Shown here piece after piece: positions 19,014 through 28,040 of a stretch of 64,000 bases of DNA. Made by a program: the position numbers and the translations under genes. Under the pieces are notes generated by a model that had not been told where the DNA came from, did not search any database, and worked only from the letters and a program-made list of their open reading frames with translations. The stretch covers positions 4,090,402 to 4,154,401 of the forward strand of contig NZ_CP036264.1 of assembly GCF_008035925.1 (NCBI RefSeq). Reading direction: 5' to 3'. The stretch is from Stieleria maiorica. Lineage in GTDB: Bacteria > Planctomycetota > Planctomycetia > Pirellulales > Pirellulaceae. Positions within the stretch are counted from its first letter, which is position 1. Every line of letters begins with the position of its first letter.

Positions 19014-22000
19014 CTAAACCTCCGTTCCGACGTGTTCGAGGTTTAGCCGTCCCGATTCCTCTCGCTCGACGCGGAAGAAGTCATGGCCAGTAGTTGTGAG
19101 CAACACCTCTTGATACGGAGCTGAACTAAGCAGGTTTTTGAAGATTGCCAGACTGAGATAATAACCCTGCAACTCCTCCACAGTCGGGCGATAGCCATGA
19201 TTCAATCGGTAGAGCATCTCGAACACATCGAGGTTCACATCGAGACTGGCGACCAGACCCGCTTCGCTATGAAAACTCAAAATCAGACTGGTCGGCATGT
19301 GTTCTACGAATCGAGCTCGGCTGGCCGAGTCATCAACCTGCAACTGAAATCGCTCCGCTGGGAACAATCGGTAACTTCGCATCGCCCCGTTTGGTACGTC
19401 TCGAACCTGCAAGACCAGCTTCCCCTTCATCCGTTCGGGATTCGTCAATCCCTCGCCCAAATTGATTGCTCGGATCAACGATTGGAGAACATCCTCTGGT
19501 GGAACTTCACCGCGAACGACTTGCAGCATTTGACCGGCTGAATGATAAGGCAGCATCCTTCGCCATGAATCATCAATCCTTTCAAAGTAATGCCGCCGCT
19601 TTGCCATCGACACATACGACTGATGTGCGAAGAATCGGTCGCTACTGGCTTGACCCGAGTGATTCCAAGGCAGGTCGTTGTACAAACGCGAGAATATTTC
19701 CGTGTCGTATTGTCCGCGCTGGTCGAAGCCCAAAAGTCCTTTCAACTGGTCTGGAGATTGAAAGTCCAAAGCACGATCGAGACGAGGATCTGTGGCCTTG
19801 CCGACATCAATCTCTGCCAACAGCGAAAGTAGGCGATCGGCCGAGCCCGATTCACCGCCCATCCAGCTGTTGAAGTAGAACGAGTTGGCAATCTCTCGTG
19901 GATTTCCGCTGGCGTACAGCTCGTGAATCTCCTCGCAATTCCGTGTCCCTGCGATCATGAAAGACAGCGACGAACCGAGATCGCGAAGCGTCACATGCTG
20001 TCGGCCACGCAAGTCACTCAGCGTGTAGAGCGTCTTCAGCCGTTCAGTGACCAATGGTCCGGCTGTGTCATCCTGGAACGTCTTCACATTGTGGAGGACG
20101 TAGCATCGCTCGCGGAGGTCGCAGCTATCACAGCGTTTCCAGAACTTCTTGTGCGTCATCCGTTTCAGCAAGCGTTCCAGTATCGACGGCTGCCCATCTG
20201 AGCTATTGGCAACAATACTTCGCAAGTTGAGGTTGACCATGGCAATTCCATCGTCAGGGACACCGCTTTCGAGTCCTTGACGAACCAGAGTCAACAAGTG
20301 CGGATAATCCTCAGCATGGCTTTCGAGGAAATCGACAAGCCGCCCTTCGTTGATCGCGATAAGTCGAGTCTCATCCGTGGGCCATGCGCTGGCATCATCT
20401 CCTTGAAACGGCTCCAGAAATTCAGTGAGAACCGCCTCATTGGTAACGTCGCCTTCGTCCTGGCTGCCATCGTAATTGCTGCGAAACTTCCGTCCCTTCA
20501 ACTCAAATGTGGCTCCATTGCCACGCGGCGCAGGAGTCACCGTCGCACCGTCCGACTTCGCTTGCTGTTCCAGCTTTTGCAGGAATGCCGTTTTGCCGTC
20601 ACCAGCATTTCCCGTGATAATCACCAACCGAAACTCACCGTCGAGCGAAGCGGGGATGAGTTCCCGGTCAAGGGCTGTCTCAACGTATATCTCGCCATCC
20701 AGTGTCAGCCCACGAGTGCCTTTGTTGTTGCGTCCCTGGCTGTAAAGCGTGAGAAGCACGTCCACGAAGGGATTCGTGTTTGGCTTCGCAGCAGAATCGA
20801 GTGTGGACGGCACCTTCCACGTGATGGTTCCTTCTGTTTCCTCTGGCGCGGTCATTCGCAACGAACTAATGGCCTGCATCGCCTTGAGTATGTCATCCGC
20901 CGACTGAAAGCGTTCGTGCCTCTCGGGGTGAATCACTTTCCAGAGAAACTCAACGACTGGTTGTGGCAAATCACCACAAGTCGACTGAGCGTACGAGCGA
21001 GGGTCTTGAGCCATCGTTCCGCGCGGGGGCGTGGACGCATTCCAGGGATACTTGCCCGTGATCGCTTGATACAGCGTCACACCAAACGCATATAAATCAC
21101 GATCCTGAAGGTCAGTCCGAGTCGGCTCGACGCCCAGTTCGTAGTCCGGTGGAAGGTACTTGCGTGTTCCACCATGCTGCTCGGTTTCTTCGCTGACATC
21201 GACCGACACATTGAAGTCGATAATCTTGACACCTTCCGACGTCCACAGCAGGTTTCGAGGTTTGATGTCGCAATGGTAGACGTTGTGCTTGTGAAGGTGT
21301 GCCAGACCCTCCACGACCTGTTTGCCCATTTCCCATGCGTCGCCCCGTTGCAGCGCATGGTTTTCAATCAGCCCACCAACGTCGTAGCCTTCAACGAAGT
21401 CAAACGCGATGAACGGCAGGTCACCGGCAAGGAATCCGGGAGTGATGACCTTCACCACATAACGGTGCTGGGGAAGTTGGTCGAGCAGCATGGTCTCCTG
21501 CTTGACCTTCTCAATCGAAGAATAACGACCAGGCAGGATGATCTTGACGACAATCGGGCGTTCACGAAGCGAGTCAAATACTTTGTAAACGACGCCAAAG
21601 CCGCCTGAACCCAGCTTCTCCAAAACCTTGTATTGCTTTGTGAGGTCGTAGCCGGCGGGAAGGTCTTTGAAATTGACAATGGAATCGTCCGAGTCTTCTC
21701 CACCGGTTTCAGGTTCCTCCGTTGACGGTGGTTCGCCGTCGCCAGAGTCGCTCGGTGGCGCAAGAATCTTTTCAAGTTCGCCGAGGGCTTCCTTTGCACT
21801 GGGACGCTTGTCTTTGTTGAAAGCGCACATGGCTTGCAACCACTCATCGAATCCATCAGGCAAGTCGGGCTGATGTTTTGAAGCGACAACGGAGAAGACA
21901 CAGCTCTGATCCATCATCTCGCTGGCATTTCCGAACGGTCGCTCACCCGTGAACAACTCGTAGAGCACGATGCCAAGAGAGAAGACGTCGGAAGCCGTTG

Positions 22001-23159
22001 ATGCCTGACTGGGATGGCCGCCCGCTTCGGTACGACACTCCAGCGGTTGATAGTCGCTCTCCAGATCATCGACGATCTCAGACGCAATCGTTGATGTCCG
22101 TTCGGTTCCGCCTCGGGCGTGGTCGAAGTTGATCAGTCTCGCCTGTCCGTCAATTCCAAACAGAATTGTGCTCGGACAGATATTCCTATGGATCACATTG
22201 TGGGCGTGTGCATGAGTAAGCCCGCTCAACAGATCCTTGGCCACACGAACTTTCTGATCGAACGTCAAAGCCATATCCGGGCGTTCGATATGCAACCGCA
22301 GAGCTTGGCCGCTCATGTCCTCCACTACTAGCACGTAGCGATCTTCATCCTCGTTGGGAAAGAAGTCCCGAGCCGCCTGGATTGCAGGATGCGTCGGTAA
22401 GGAGCTAAGTGCCTTGTAGGCGTTGGAGATACGCCGAAGTTCCGCCGCCTTTTCCTCCTCGGTGGCGTACGGGTCGACGGAATAAACACGCAGAACAACG
22501 CGGCCACCACTCTTGCCGACATACGTGTTGTATGCGCGGAACTCAGAGAAGTGGTCCGTCCCTCCCAGCTTCTCACTGACAACCCAGCTGCCATACCGGG
22601 CTGGCCCCTGAATCGGTTTGGCGCTTCCCTGAATGGCTTTGATCGTGTTGCCGGTGTATTTCTTGATGTTGTTCAGGAAGCGGTCGGGAATCCGTTTGTT
22701 GTCCTGAAAAAAGCGAGCACTTTTGGCGAGGGTCGTGGTGTTGGGCGCGTCCTTGCCTGTGGAATCAGACAAGTGAGCGGTGGGGGCCGTCAGGATGACT
22801 GCCGCATCGCAGTAAACCTTCCGTAGATTCGGATCGGCATGATTGCTATCGCCGATCAAGCCGCTCAGAGCTTTGGCGTGTCCTCGCAACTTCGGTAAAG
22901 GGGAACTGAACGGCTGGCGTCCTTCGGGATACCATTTGCTCCCATAGACGTCGATATTGCCATTCGTCCCTTTGACGTCGACCAGATAAACCGCGTGCGG
23001 CGCGATGATCGCGAGGTCGATCTCAAAGATCTCGTTACCGCGTCGGATCTCGAAGTTATGCAGAATCGTGTAGGTGTCAGGGAGATGATCGCGCAAGTGA
23101 ACAATCGCCTGTCGCTCGGAGTCGTTGACCGGTTGTCCGATTGCAATCACCATGGCCAT
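19014..23159 (-). CDS. mad6: MAD6-like NERD / tandem kinase / P-loop ATPase fusion
   Basis: 1381 residues. Residues 8-110 are a NERD domain (IFEIDLAIIAPHAVYLVDVKG). Residues about 190-470 are a first kinase fold whose catalytic loop reads HRNICPSTILF and whose DFG position reads NFDHA, so it looks like a pseudokinase. Residues about 505-770 are a second kinase with GSGGFGVVYK, VVK, HCDIKPRNLL and IIDFNVS, so the catalytic aspartates are kept although DFG is DFN. From about 845, VIITGNAGDGKTAFLQ is a Walker A motif starting a DptF-like ATPase, with a CDSCDLRERC cluster further on. PglW of BREX type 2 also joins NERD and kinase. It presumably phosphorylates partners on infection. The start ATG shares one base with the specificity-subunit stop. 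Confidence 0.85.
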   Translation of the reverse strand: MAMVIAIGQPVNDSERQAIVHLRDHLPDTYTILHNFEIRRGNEIFEIDLAIIAPHAVYLVDVKGTNGNIDVYGSKWYPEGRQPFSSPLPKLRGHAKALSGLIGDSNHADPNLRKVYCDAAVILTAPTAHLSDSTGKDAPNTTTLAKSARFFQDNKRIPDRFLNNIKKYTGNTIKAIQGSAKPIQGPARYGSWVVSEKLGGTDHFSEFRAYNTYVGKSGGRVVLRVYSVDPYATEEEKAAELRRISNAYKALSSLPTHPAIQAARDFFPNEDEDRYVLVVEDMSGQALRLHIERPDMALTFDQKVRVAKDLLSGLTHAHAHNVIHRNICPSTILFGIDGQARLINFDHARGGTERTSTIASEIVDDLESDYQPLECRTEAGGHPSQASTASDVFSLGIVLYELFTGERPFGNASEMMDQSCVFSVVASKHQPDLPDGFDEWLQAMCAFNKDKRPSAKEALGELEKILAPPSDSGDGEPPSTEEPETGGEDSDDSIVNFKDLPAGYDLTKQYKVLEKLGSGGFGVVYKVFDSLRERPIVVKIILPGRYSSIEKVKQETMLLDQLPQHRYVVKVITPGFLAGDLPFIAFDFVEGYDVGGLIENHALQRGDAWEMGKQVVEGLAHLHKHNVYHCDIKPRNLLWTSEGVKIIDFNVSVDVSEETEQHGGTRKYLPPDYELGVEPTRTDLQDRDLYAFGVTLYQAITGKYPWNASTPPRGTMAQDPRSYAQSTCGDLPQPVVEFLWKVIHPERHERFQSADDILKAMQAISSLRMTAPEETEGTITWKVPSTLDSAAKPNTNPFVDVLLTLYSQGRNNKGTRGLTLDGEIYVETALDRELIPASLDGEFRLVIITGNAGDGKTAFLQKLEQQAKSDGATVTPAPRGNGATFELKGRKFRSNYDGSQDEGDVTNEAVLTEFLEPFQGDDASAWPTDETRLIAINEGRLVDFLESHAEDYPHLLTLVRQGLESGVPDDGIAMVNLNLRSIVANSSDGQPSILERLLKRMTHKKFWKRCDSCDLRERCYVLHNVKTFQDDTAGPLVTERLKTLYTLSDLRGRQHVTLRDLGSSLSFMIAGTRNCEEIHELYASGNPREIANSFYFNSWMGGESGSADRLLSLLAEIDVGKATDPRLDRALDFQSPDQLKGLLGFDQRGQYDTEIFSRLYNDLPWNHSGQASSDRFFAHQSYVSMAKRRHYFERIDDSWRRMLPYHSAGQMLQVVRGEVPPEDVLQSLIRAINLGEGLTNPERMKGKLVLQVRDVPNGAMRSYRLFPAERFQLQVDDSASRARFVEHMPTSLILSFHSEAGLVASLDVNLDVFEMLYRLNHGYRPTVEELQGYYLSLAIFKNLLSSAPYQEVLLTTTGHDFFRVEREESGRLNLEHVGTEV

Positions 23160-24541
23160 CAGGCGTTCTCCTTGACCAACGCTACGACACTTTCGAGAGC
23201 ATCCGTTTCCTTCCTGTATGCAGCGTCCCGTAGTGCGAATGCTTGAGTAATGAGGTCGTTTACTTGCTCCATGTCGGATTTCGAGCCTTTGGGAACAGGA
23301 ATTTCTGCCAACCCTTCAGGATGCAAATCTTGTTGCTTTGATCCTGTTGCAACTGAGCGGATCAACCTAAATGCTGAACGTGATCGCATGAAAGCATAGA
23401 GCCACCCACAGAGGCTCTCATCTTTCGGGACAACTCGGAGAATATCATTTGAAAACAGCCAATCTGACGTTAGATCACTTACGTACTGTGCACGTCCAAA
23501 CGTCTCCGCCTCACCAAATGTTCCGCGAGCAGCGATCAAGGTAGTCCCTGGAGAACAGAATGCAGAATCAGGAACCCCTCTTTTCGCGATGTGTTTAGGT
23601 CGTGGCCGGAACCGGAATAGTTGACGCTGGCCAATCAGGTGGACGCCAAATCCTTCGTCAACTGGAATCCGCTTGAACCCTGGTCCTTTCCGAAGGGTTC
23701 CGCGACTAACGAGGCTAAGAAGTGGTGAAGCTCCACACGAATTTATGTTAGCCGCTACACTTCGTGCCTTCTCCGAAAGATTCCAAGCGCGCAAGGTCCT
23801 CTGTCTCACATTCCCCACAAATCCCAGTTCCCGTCCTTGTCCAAACCAATTCCCTTCATCCAAGTCGCGAAGACCTACGCTTGCGAACACGGCATTTGTT
23901 GCCTGATGGATCAAAGAAGTTGACTGAGCACGAAGCTCGGCAGCTTGCAGATACGCCTTGCTAATTTCTTGTCGAACTGAGGTTGCAGGCCACGGTATCT
24001 GAAGGCGATCGACGTCAGGCGGTTCTATATGCTTGACGCTACCTCCACTGATGGACTGACGAACTGAATACCACCCCAATCGCGACGCGAGAAAGGCGCC
24101 CAGATAACCTCGGTATTCGGAATTGTCGGCAATAACTCGGATTAGATCGTGAGAACCAATTACTCCGTCTAGATCCTTCCGACAAAGCATTGACCAGCCC
24201 AAGTTCATCCCTGAGCAAGTGACAATAATCATCTCTGCTGAAAGCCGAAGTTGATCGAGAACGTCACCTTGACTTCGGCTGATCAATCGACTTCCGAAAT
24301 AATCGGATCTGTCCATGTCGGCGGCTGATACGTAGGGAAAACCGTAGTCAGGATTATTGACGTAGTTGCGTTTGAAAATCGGTCCTCGGAAAGTCTTCGC
24401 GATATCTCCAACTGATCTTTTTTCGCCTGGCCACATCTCCAGGGCATCGAGGAGTTCCTGATCCTCGCTCAGAAACGAATTTGCATTGAGACGTCTTTCT
24501 CGCCGCAGTGATCTCCGCAGTTTTACAGTCCCAAGAAGCAT
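23159..24541 (-). CDS. mad5: Type I-like DNA specificity subunit (MAD5-like)
   Basis: 460 residues with two target-recognition halves separated by helical spacers, as in HsdS: the first ends in IEPPDVDRLQIPWPATSVRQEISKAY, the second in HPEGLAEIPVPKG followed by a helix. The motif of each recognition domain (GGSVKHIEPPD, GSKQQDLHPEGL) is typical of the region just before the spacer helix. It lies one base after the methyltransferase stop and shares one base with the kinase start. It should give the methyltransferase its target sequence. The recognised site cannot be read from the protein. Confidence 0.88.
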   Translation of the reverse strand: MLLGTVKLRRSLRRERRLNANSFLSEDQELLDALEMWPGEKRSVGDIAKTFRGPIFKRNYVNNPDYGFPYVSAADMDRSDYFGSRLISRSQGDVLDQLRLSAEMIIVTCSGMNLGWSMLCRKDLDGVIGSHDLIRVIADNSEYRGYLGAFLASRLGWYSVRQSISGGSVKHIEPPDVDRLQIPWPATSVRQEISKAYLQAAELRAQSTSLIHQATNAVFASVGLRDLDEGNWFGQGRELGFVGNVRQRTLRAWNLSEKARSVAANINSCGASPLLSLVSRGTLRKGPGFKRIPVDEGFGVHLIGQRQLFRFRPRPKHIAKRGVPDSAFCSPGTTLIAARGTFGEAETFGRAQYVSDLTSDWLFSNDILRVVPKDESLCGWLYAFMRSRSAFRLIRSVATGSKQQDLHPEGLAEIPVPKGSKSDMEQVNDLITQAFALRDAAYRKETDALESVVALVKENA

Positions 24542-24542
24542 C

Positions 24543-26618
24543 TTACTTTCCCTTCCAAGTCTTGGACTGTTTCTGAAACTGTCGGTAAGCCTCGGCGATC
24601 AATGGAAGATCATCGTCGACCTCTTTTTCTGGACGGCGTAACGTTCGAGTAACCCACTCACCGTTGTGCCTCACGCGTTCTTCCCACACGAGTTCGCGAA
24701 CAACTTCGTCTCCTTCAGGAGTGCGACGATAGAGTGTGTTCCCTTTGCGGTCGTATCCAACAGCTTCTGCAATCGCCATGAAGACGTCGTAATCCGAGTC
24801 AGGGTTGAGATCATCTCTCGCAATCTCTTCTGCTGTCTTCTTCTTCAGGAATAGCAGGCTGGTAAGAATATTGACGTTGGCATCGACAACGAAAGTTTCG
24901 ATAGGAAGGCTGACCGACGCCAAAACATATGCGTGCCGAAGTATCCATGCGCGAATGGGCTCATCACCTGCGTTGCTCAGGATGCCATCCGGGAGCACGA
25001 TCCCCATTCGTCCACCGGGACGCAGCCATTCGAGGCATCGCTCGATAAACAGAATCTGCGGGGCAACGGAGCTCTGAATCTTCCCAGTGTCGCGATAAGT
25101 ACCAGCTTCGGTTCGCTCCCACTCATGCGCCAGTTGATAGTGCCGGAGAATGTTGGGGTCCGTGACCGGAATATCGGCTCCAAACGGTGGATTTGTCATC
25201 ACAACATCCATCGTTCCGAGCTTCCCACGCTTATTCATGTAACCAACGCCATCCAGATGGCCATCTGGAAACTCCAGTGAGTTCATGTGGAAGATATTGG
25301 CCATTTGGTTACATGCCATCACGACATTCATTTGCGATGCACGAACCAAAGCGCGATCAAAATCAGCCGCGAACAGGTTCGATTTGACGAACTTCTTCAG
25401 CCGCTTTTGGTGGGAAACGAACTCCTCGGTCGATTCTTTGGACTGATCGACTCCACTCTCATCGTGGAACTTCTTGTTCAGATATGCCAAGGTTGCGATC
25501 AAGAATCCGCCGGTGCCGCACGAAGGGTCAATGATGCGTTCGTCTTCGTTCGGAGCGAGCATCTCAACCATGAGCTTGATTGCGTTTCGTGGCGTGAAGA
25601 ACTGACCGAGATCCCCACGTAAGTTGCTACGAACAATCTCTTGGTAAGCGGCTCCCTTGGCGTCAGTGTCCGTCCGACTGAAGTCATACTTCGCGAGTTC
25701 AGACGCCATGAAAGCCAGCGCCCGATCCGAAAGATCTATTTCCTCGTTACCCTGAAAGATCCGGCCATACTTCTCACCGGCATACTCGTCCCGCGTCGCA
25801 TGAAACAGAGGAATGATCCGCTTTCTGATTGCCTGCTGTCCCTCTTTTTCAAAGCGTTCGTTTGGTGCCACCCAGAAGCGTCGATCACCGTTCGTCTGAC
25901 GCTCGTCGTACATCTTGGCAAAGATCAGGTAGAGGAATTGCCAAAAAGCCGCGTCTTTCTGCATGCCCTCGTTGCCGTGAAGAAAGTTATGACAGCGACG
26001 AAACGTAATCCTCAGAAGTTCGGGGTCAGCTTTACGCAATTTCGCATGCGAATGAACTTCCTTCGTGCCTTGTGAGTCATCCGCAAGTGGCCAGTCACCA
26101 GCAGGTTCAAAACTGGCCTCGAATCGTCCTTCATCCTTTCTAAGGAAAAACAATTCTAAGCCGTTGGTCCAAAGGCCCCACTGGCAGGATTCAATCGCCT
26201 CCATCAGATCCTTGAGCTCGTCAAGGTCTTTAGTGGCTTGTTTGTGATCACGAAGGGTAAATGTCCCTTTTTTGCCAAGTTTGGGTTCGGGCTTACAGAT
26301 TACGACACGATGCAGGTTTTCAACTTCATGGTCGCTGCCAGTTTTGAAGATGGCGATGTCGACGCCTTTGCGTTTACTCCCGACCTTGACCTTGAAATTG
26401 GGCTCCATGTCATCGGGGGAGAATCCATATTCATGAAAGATGGCACGCGCGATCCGCTGACGGACCTTCTCCTTAGCCGATTCCTTGACCGGTTTCCCCG
26501 TGATGTAGTCGACGATCTTGCCGTCCTCGATCGACGCGGCATCGTCTTCCGACATTTCGTCGTCCATCGTGTCGACGTCGGAATCGCTAACGACCTTCTT
26601 GGCCTTCTTCTTTCCCAC
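24543..26618 (-). CDS. mad2: N6-adenine DNA methyltransferase (MAD2-like, HsdM family)
   Basis: 691 residues from GTG at 26618, chosen because AAGGA lies about nine bases upstream and the frame before it runs through the HTH gene in another frame with no family-like sequence; TTG at 26642 is an alternative. After a charged N-terminus comes a restriction-like domain (AKEKVRQRIARAIFHEYGF, then KGVDIAIF). A helical HsdM domain follows (RSNLRGDLGQFFTPRNAIKLM). The SAM-binding motif DPSCGTGGFLIA lies near residue 364 and the catalytic motif NPPFG near 474. It modifies host DNA at sites set by the specificity subunit, so that self DNA is spared. It is 53 bases downstream of the HTH gene. Confidence 0.9.
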   Translation of the reverse strand: MGKKKAKKVVSDSDVDTMDDEMSEDDAASIEDGKIVDYITGKPVKESAKEKVRQRIARAIFHEYGFSPDDMEPNFKVKVGSKRKGVDIAIFKTGSDHEVENLHRVVICKPEPKLGKKGTFTLRDHKQATKDLDELKDLMEAIESCQWGLWTNGLELFFLRKDEGRFEASFEPAGDWPLADDSQGTKEVHSHAKLRKADPELLRITFRRCHNFLHGNEGMQKDAAFWQFLYLIFAKMYDERQTNGDRRFWVAPNERFEKEGQQAIRKRIIPLFHATRDEYAGEKYGRIFQGNEEIDLSDRALAFMASELAKYDFSRTDTDAKGAAYQEIVRSNLRGDLGQFFTPRNAIKLMVEMLAPNEDERIIDPSCGTGGFLIATLAYLNKKFHDESGVDQSKESTEEFVSHQKRLKKFVKSNLFAADFDRALVRASQMNVVMACNQMANIFHMNSLEFPDGHLDGVGYMNKRGKLGTMDVVMTNPPFGADIPVTDPNILRHYQLAHEWERTEAGTYRDTGKIQSSVAPQILFIERCLEWLRPGGRMGIVLPDGILSNAGDEPIRAWILRHAYVLASVSLPIETFVVDANVNILTSLLFLKKKTAEEIARDDLNPDSDYDVFMAIAEAVGYDRKGNTLYRRTPEGDEVVRELVWEERVRHNGEWVTRTLRRPEKEVDDDLPLIAEAYRQFQKQSKTWKGK

Positions 26619-26671
26619 GGATGTCGAGTCCTTGTCTACCAAACGGTGTTTCGAGGTGGATGATCCCGGTG

Positions 26672-26872
26672 CTACGCCGATTTCCCTGCGGAGCGTTCCA
26701 GCTTTCGCAGTATCTGCTCTAACTCCTTCCGCTTGAAAAGCCGGTAGTTGTTGAGCGGATGCCGATACTCCGTCAGCTTTCCTTCCGCACCCCAGGCGCG
26801 AACCGTATTCGGGCACACTCCAAGGATTTCGGCAGCTTCTTTCACACGAACGAAGCCTTCGTCTTTCAACAT
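26672..26872 (-). CDS. mad1: Small HTH protein (MAD1-like)
   Basis: 66 residues from the ATG at 26872, preceded by GGGAGGGAG at good spacing. A longer frame upstream (to 26941) lacks a ribosome-binding site. The product is a single winged or MerR/excisionase-type helix-turn-helix: FVRVKEAAEILGVCPNTVRAW, then NNYRLFKRKELEQILRK. Proteins of this type bind DNA next to their own operon. As first gene of the defence operon it is likely its transcriptional regulator. Confidence 0.82.
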   Translation of the reverse strand: MLKDEGFVRVKEAAEILGVCPNTVRAWGAEGKLTEYRHPLNNYRLFKRKELEQILRKLERSAGKSA

Positions 26873-27089
26873 GACGCTCCCTCCCAACAGGCGGAATGCG
26901 GTCTGTCGACCAAAACCAAACCTTACCAATAGTTCCACCATTTCTCAATCAGGCCCTCGGATTCCATGACGATTCGTTCCACGACTTTGCGGGCTGGGAA
27001 AGCTGTGATTGCTGAACTGGGACCGAAAACGCGGCAAGTACCTTGATGCCCCTGGCATAGCTCTGGGAACTCGCTTCTCAGGCGATCGC

Positions 27090-27127
27090 GCCCCGTGTGA
27101 ACTGGATCAATCCGGTTTGCGCGGGGC
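27090..27127 (+). promoter_or_regulatory. Long leader hairpin before DUF1257 gene
   Basis: Eighteen bases at 27090-27107 pair completely, counting four G-U pairs, with 27110-27127 around a two-base CA loop; TTTTCTCG follows. It lies in the 319-base region between the divergent HTH and DUF1257 genes, about 65 bases ahead of the TTG start. A second smaller stem (GGGCCG with CGGTCC) follows near 27141-27157. It may attenuate transcription or protect the mRNA end. No promoter could be assigned with confidence in the rest of the interval. Confidence 0.65.
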
Positions 27128-27191
27128 TTTTCTCGTTTCGGGGCCGGTGGTCGGTCCTGTGTTCGTTTTCTGTAACTCGGAGGAACTAGCC

Positions 27192-27560
27192 TTGTCGCAC
27201 ATCGTTTCGATTCAAACAGAAGTTCGTGATCCCGTCGCCATTCGGTCGGCGTGTGATCGACTCAAGCTGCCGGAGCCCGTCTTCGGTCAGGTGAAGCTGT
27301 TCAGCAGTTCGGCGACCGGCTGGGCTGTGCAGTTGCCTGCGTGGCGGTATCCGGTCGTGGCCGACGTCAACACCGGCAAGCTCGCCTACGACAACTACAA
27401 CGGTCGCTGGGGCGAGCAGAAACAGCTCGACCGGTTCCTTCAGGGATACGCGGTCGAGAAAGCCAAGATCGAAGCCCGTAAGAAGGGGCACTCGGTCATC
27501 GAGCAACCTCTGGAAGATGGCTCCATCAAACTGACCGTAAGCGTCGGAGGTGCTGCATGA
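27192..27560 (+). CDS. DUF1257 domain protein (Ycf35-like)
   Basis: 122 residues from TTG at 27192; CGGAGGA lies eight bases upstream, and the family normally begins MSHIV as here (SHIVSIQTEVRDP). A longer frame begins at 27009 but its extra residues are not family-like. The body has the conserved YPVVADVNTGKLAYDNYNGRWG and ends VEKAKIEARKKGHSVIEQ. DUF1257 proteins occur beside Ycf46-like AAA ATPases in cyanobacteria, plastids and many planctomycetes; biochemical role unknown. It overlaps the next gene by four bases (ATGA). Confidence 0.85.
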   Translation: MSHIVSIQTEVRDPVAIRSACDRLKLPEPVFGQVKLFSSSATGWAVQLPAWRYPVVADVNTGKLAYDNYNGRWGEQKQLDRFLQGYAVEKAKIEARKKGHSVIEQPLEDGSIKLTVSVGGAA

Positions 27561-27751
27561 GCAAGACCATCGAAATCACAGTCCTGCCCAATGGTCAGAC
27601 CAAAGTGGAAACCAAGGGCTTCGTCGGTGCGGAGTGTCGACATGCCAGTCAGTTCATCGAGAAGGCGCTGGGGCAGCAGACGGACGAAGTCCTCAAAGCC
27701 GATTTTCATCAATCGGCCTCGCGTCAGCAGTCGGTGCAGGAAGAAGGCTGA
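27557..27751 (+). CDS. DUF2997 domain protein
   Basis: 64 residues. The sequence KTIEITVLPNGQTKVETKGFVG followed by a conserved cysteine and CRHASQFIEKALG fits DUF2997, a small family that regularly accompanies DUF1257. The start overlaps the DUF1257 stop and the next GTG start follows two bases after its own stop, so the three are co-translated. Function unknown. Confidence 0.82.
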   Translation: MSKTIEITVLPNGQTKVETKGFVGAECRHASQFIEKALGQQTDEVLKADFHQSASRQQSVQEEG

Positions 27752-27753
27752 CC

Positions 27754-27996
27754 GTGACCAACGTCCGCCGTCGTGTCCTGCGCCCGCAAAGTTCTAACGC
27801 GGAATCCCGCCGTCGCCAGCGAAGGCTTCAAAAGAAACTGGATCAACTCACCAAAGAACGCGAATCCCTCAAACGCTGGATGTCGCGACTGAAGCGAGCC
27901 TTTCACGCGATGGAGAAGCTGCAAACCAAGATCGCTCGACTTGAACGACAGGTTGAGCAGCTTGAAGCAGAGCTTATCGAGTCCGCTCCCGAATAG
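27754..27996 (+). CDS. Small coiled-coil protein
   Basis: 80 residues from GTG at 27754, preceded by AGGAAGAAGG. The N-terminus is very basic (NVRRRVLRP, SRRRQRRLQKK) and the rest is a continuous heptad-type helix (KLQTKIARLERQVEQLEAELIE). It could bind nucleic acid through the basic part and form oligomers through the helix. A longer reading of the same frame starts inside the upstream genes and is rejected. Unknown function; part of the same operon. Confidence 0.65.
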   Translation: MTNVRRRVLRPQSSNAESRRRQRRLQKKLDQLTKERESLKRWMSRLKRAFHAMEKLQTKIARLERQVEQLEAELIESAPE

Positions 27997-28040
27997 CGGT
28001 CCCTCCATCTTTTTATTCAACACTCAACAGGAGTCCGTGT

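Noticed and set aside
26619-26948. 801-residue form of the methyltransferase
   Set aside because: The extra N-terminus overlaps the HTH gene in another frame and is arginine-rich nonsense; GTG at 26618 has a ribosome-binding site.
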